Of a stretch of DNA of 21,488 nt, positions 20,473 through 21,488 are shown piece after piece; positions within the stretch are counted from its first letter, which is position 1; every line of letters starts with the position of its first letter. The translations under genes were made by a program, and so were the position numbers. This DNA comes from a bacterium (lineage in GTDB: Bacteria; Patescibacteriota; Microgenomatia; Woykebacterales; RBG-16-39-9b). The notes beneath the pieces are model-generated. The model had not been told where the DNA came from and did not search any database. It worked only from the letters and a program-made list of their open reading frames with translations. The DNA lies in assembly GCA_030690175.1 (NCBI GenBank), contig JAUYHE010000036.1, forward strand, positions 1 to 21,488, in the 5' to 3' direction.

Positions 20473-21488
20473 ATGCGAGTGGTCAAAATTTTCTTAAGTT
20501 TAATAATAGTGACGATATTTGGTTTTTTGCTGGGACAACCTACAAGGGCTGCCACCTCAACCGTATTAATAAATGAATTTGCGGCGGTTACTTCTGGAAC
20601 AAGCGTCGACCCGGATTGGGTGGAGCTTTATAACGATTCGAATTCGATTGTTTCTTTAGAAGGTTGGCTGTTAAGAGATCTCACTGAAACAAACAAAGTT
20701 TCCCTAACCGGCTGCATATCCCCAAATTCTTTCCGTAAATTTAATTTTTATACCAATAGATTGGATAATGGCGGTGATCTTATACGACTTTTTGATCAAA
20801 ACGGCAGTTTAGTAGATTCTATTGAATATTTTTCAGAAGATATTCCAAAACATGAAAAAGGCGGTTCCACGGGAAGAATCTCAGATGGGAATAACAGTTG
20901 GGAGGTTTTTGCTAACCCAACCCCAACTAACTCCATTTGTGCAACTATAACCGGAGGAACAACCAGCCCGTCATTAAAAGTTTCTCTTTCAGAAGTCTAC
21001 CCCAATCCAGAGAAAGGTGGTGGAGAGTGGGTGGAAATCTACAACCCGGGTTCAACCAAATTAGACCTGACAAACTGGAAACTTACGGATGCGGCTAATC
21101 ACGTGAAAGCGCTTTCAGGAGAAGTTGGGCAAAAATCATATAAAGTTTTCAACTACCCTAGTGGTTGGTTGAACAATAACGGCGAAACGTTAAATTTGTT
21201 AGATTCAGCCGGGAAACTGGTAGAAAAATACAGCTTTGGCCCCAGTGAAAAAGGGTTCGCCTGGGCTAAAGATACCACCGGTATCTGGCGGCTGACGATT
21301 ACTCCTACACCTGGTTCAGCTAACAAAATCACTGGGACAAACTCGACAACAGCTGCCAACGCTTCGTCTGGAAAAGAAAGTGCTGGTTTTGCTTCGACCG
21401 GAATAGAACCTACTTTAGATTTTCTGGCTGACACTTTTCAGTCTGACTCGCCAAGTGACTTTTCTAATTCAAATAGTGAGGGTAAGAT
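20473..21488 (+). CDS. Secreted lamin-tail-domain protein (3' end outside window)
   Basis: An open frame from ATG 20473 runs off the window after 338 codons. A signal peptide is evident: MRVVKI, then a hydrophobic core (FLSLIIVTIFGFLLG) and a likely cleavage after TRAA. Two lamin-tail-like domains follow: STVLINEFAA through DWVELYNDSNSIVSLEGWLL, and SLKVSLSEVYPNP through EWVEIYNPGSTKLDLTNWKL, each with the family's xxEWVEIYN and L..W.L pattern. After a FAWAKDTTGIWRLTITPTPGSAN segment, the visible end is Ser/Thr/Asn-rich and looks like a linker. Such domains are common in secreted proteins of candidate phyla, often as surface or adhesion modules, sometimes fused to nucleases; the missing C-terminus decides which. 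No function beyond secretion can be assigned here. Confidence 0.85.
   Translation, partial: MRVVKIFLSLIIVTIFGFLLGQPTRAATSTVLINEFAAVTSGTSVDPDWVELYNDSNSIVSLEGWLLRDLTETNKVSLTGCISPNSFRKFNFYTNRLDNGGDLIRLFDQNGSLVDSIEYFSEDIPKHEKGGSTGRISDGNNSWEVFANPTPTNSICATITGGTTSPSLKVSLSEVYPNPEKGGGEWVEIYNPGSTKLDLTNWKLTDAANHVKALSGEVGQKSYKVFNYPSGWLNNNGETLNLLDSAGKLVEKYSFGPSEKGFAWAKDTTGIWRLTITPTPGSANKITGTNSTTAANASSGKESAGFASTGIEPTLDFLADTFQSDSPSDFSNSNSEGK

Noticed and set aside
1..21488. tRNA, rRNA, CRISPR array, transposase or integrase genes
   Set aside because: I looked for cloverleaf arms, regularly spaced repeats and recombinase motifs and found none; the secA-tail copies are unevenly spaced and degenerate, unlike CRISPR repeats.

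Overview
The window looks like a piece of a small, AT-rich bacterial genome of the Candidate Phyla Radiation (Patescibacteria, perhaps Microgenomates). This is inferred from gene style, not from a marker tree: a SecA with an extra loop, GT2-GtrA fusions, a lamin-tail secreted protein, very tight gene packing, and promoters of the form TTGACA-17-TAnnnT placed so close to the start codon that several mRNAs should be leaderless. TGA is used as a stop and a release factor 2 gene is present, so TGA is not recoded.

Layout. 1-3160 (+): the end of a small exported YLDPGTGS-type membrane protein, a two-part SAM methyltransferase, and a membrane-anchored sulfatase-like enzyme, overlapping as one operon. 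3320-8067 (-): a sugar-nucleotide and cell-envelope operon read as polyprenol-phosphate mannosyltransferase-like GT2, galE, glmR/yvcK and glmS. 8273-11026 (+): secA. 11027-14513: an accessory island holding a TyrA-like dehydrogenase with its own promoter and terminator, and two RHH-PIN (VapBC-like) toxin-antitoxin modules in opposite orientations. 14514-17607 (+): a GT2-GtrA fusion, a small four-helix membrane protein and prfB. 17622-20347 (-): ftsE, ftsX and a coiled-coil M23 peptidase whose catalytic domain is in circularly permuted order. 20473-end (+): a secreted protein with two lamin-tail-like domains, cut by the window edge.

The most unusual signal is a set of broken gene ends lying next to intact genes. 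Downstream of secA there are four separate remnants of the SecA C-terminal tail (12361-12420, 12493-12555, 13483-13566, 14384-14441), and they separate the TyrA and toxin-antitoxin cassettes. Just past the glmS stop lies a second copy of the last 12 GlmS codons plus a stop. Just upstream of galE lies a second copy of its first 11 codons. In the glmS and galE cases every base difference is synonymous, so the remnants come from diverged functional orthologues rather than from recent local duplication. I read these as scars of allele replacement by foreign DNA, anchored in a conserved gene on one side and joined illegitimately on the other. The secA 3' end looks like a repeatedly used entry point for accessory genes. 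No recombinase gene is visible in the window.

Functionally the window is mostly cell envelope: GlmS makes glucosamine-6-phosphate, GlmR is known in Bacillus to stimulate GlmS, GalE and the glycosyltransferases supply and transfer sugars, SecA exports proteins, and FtsEX with the M23 enzyme should remodel peptidoglycan at division.
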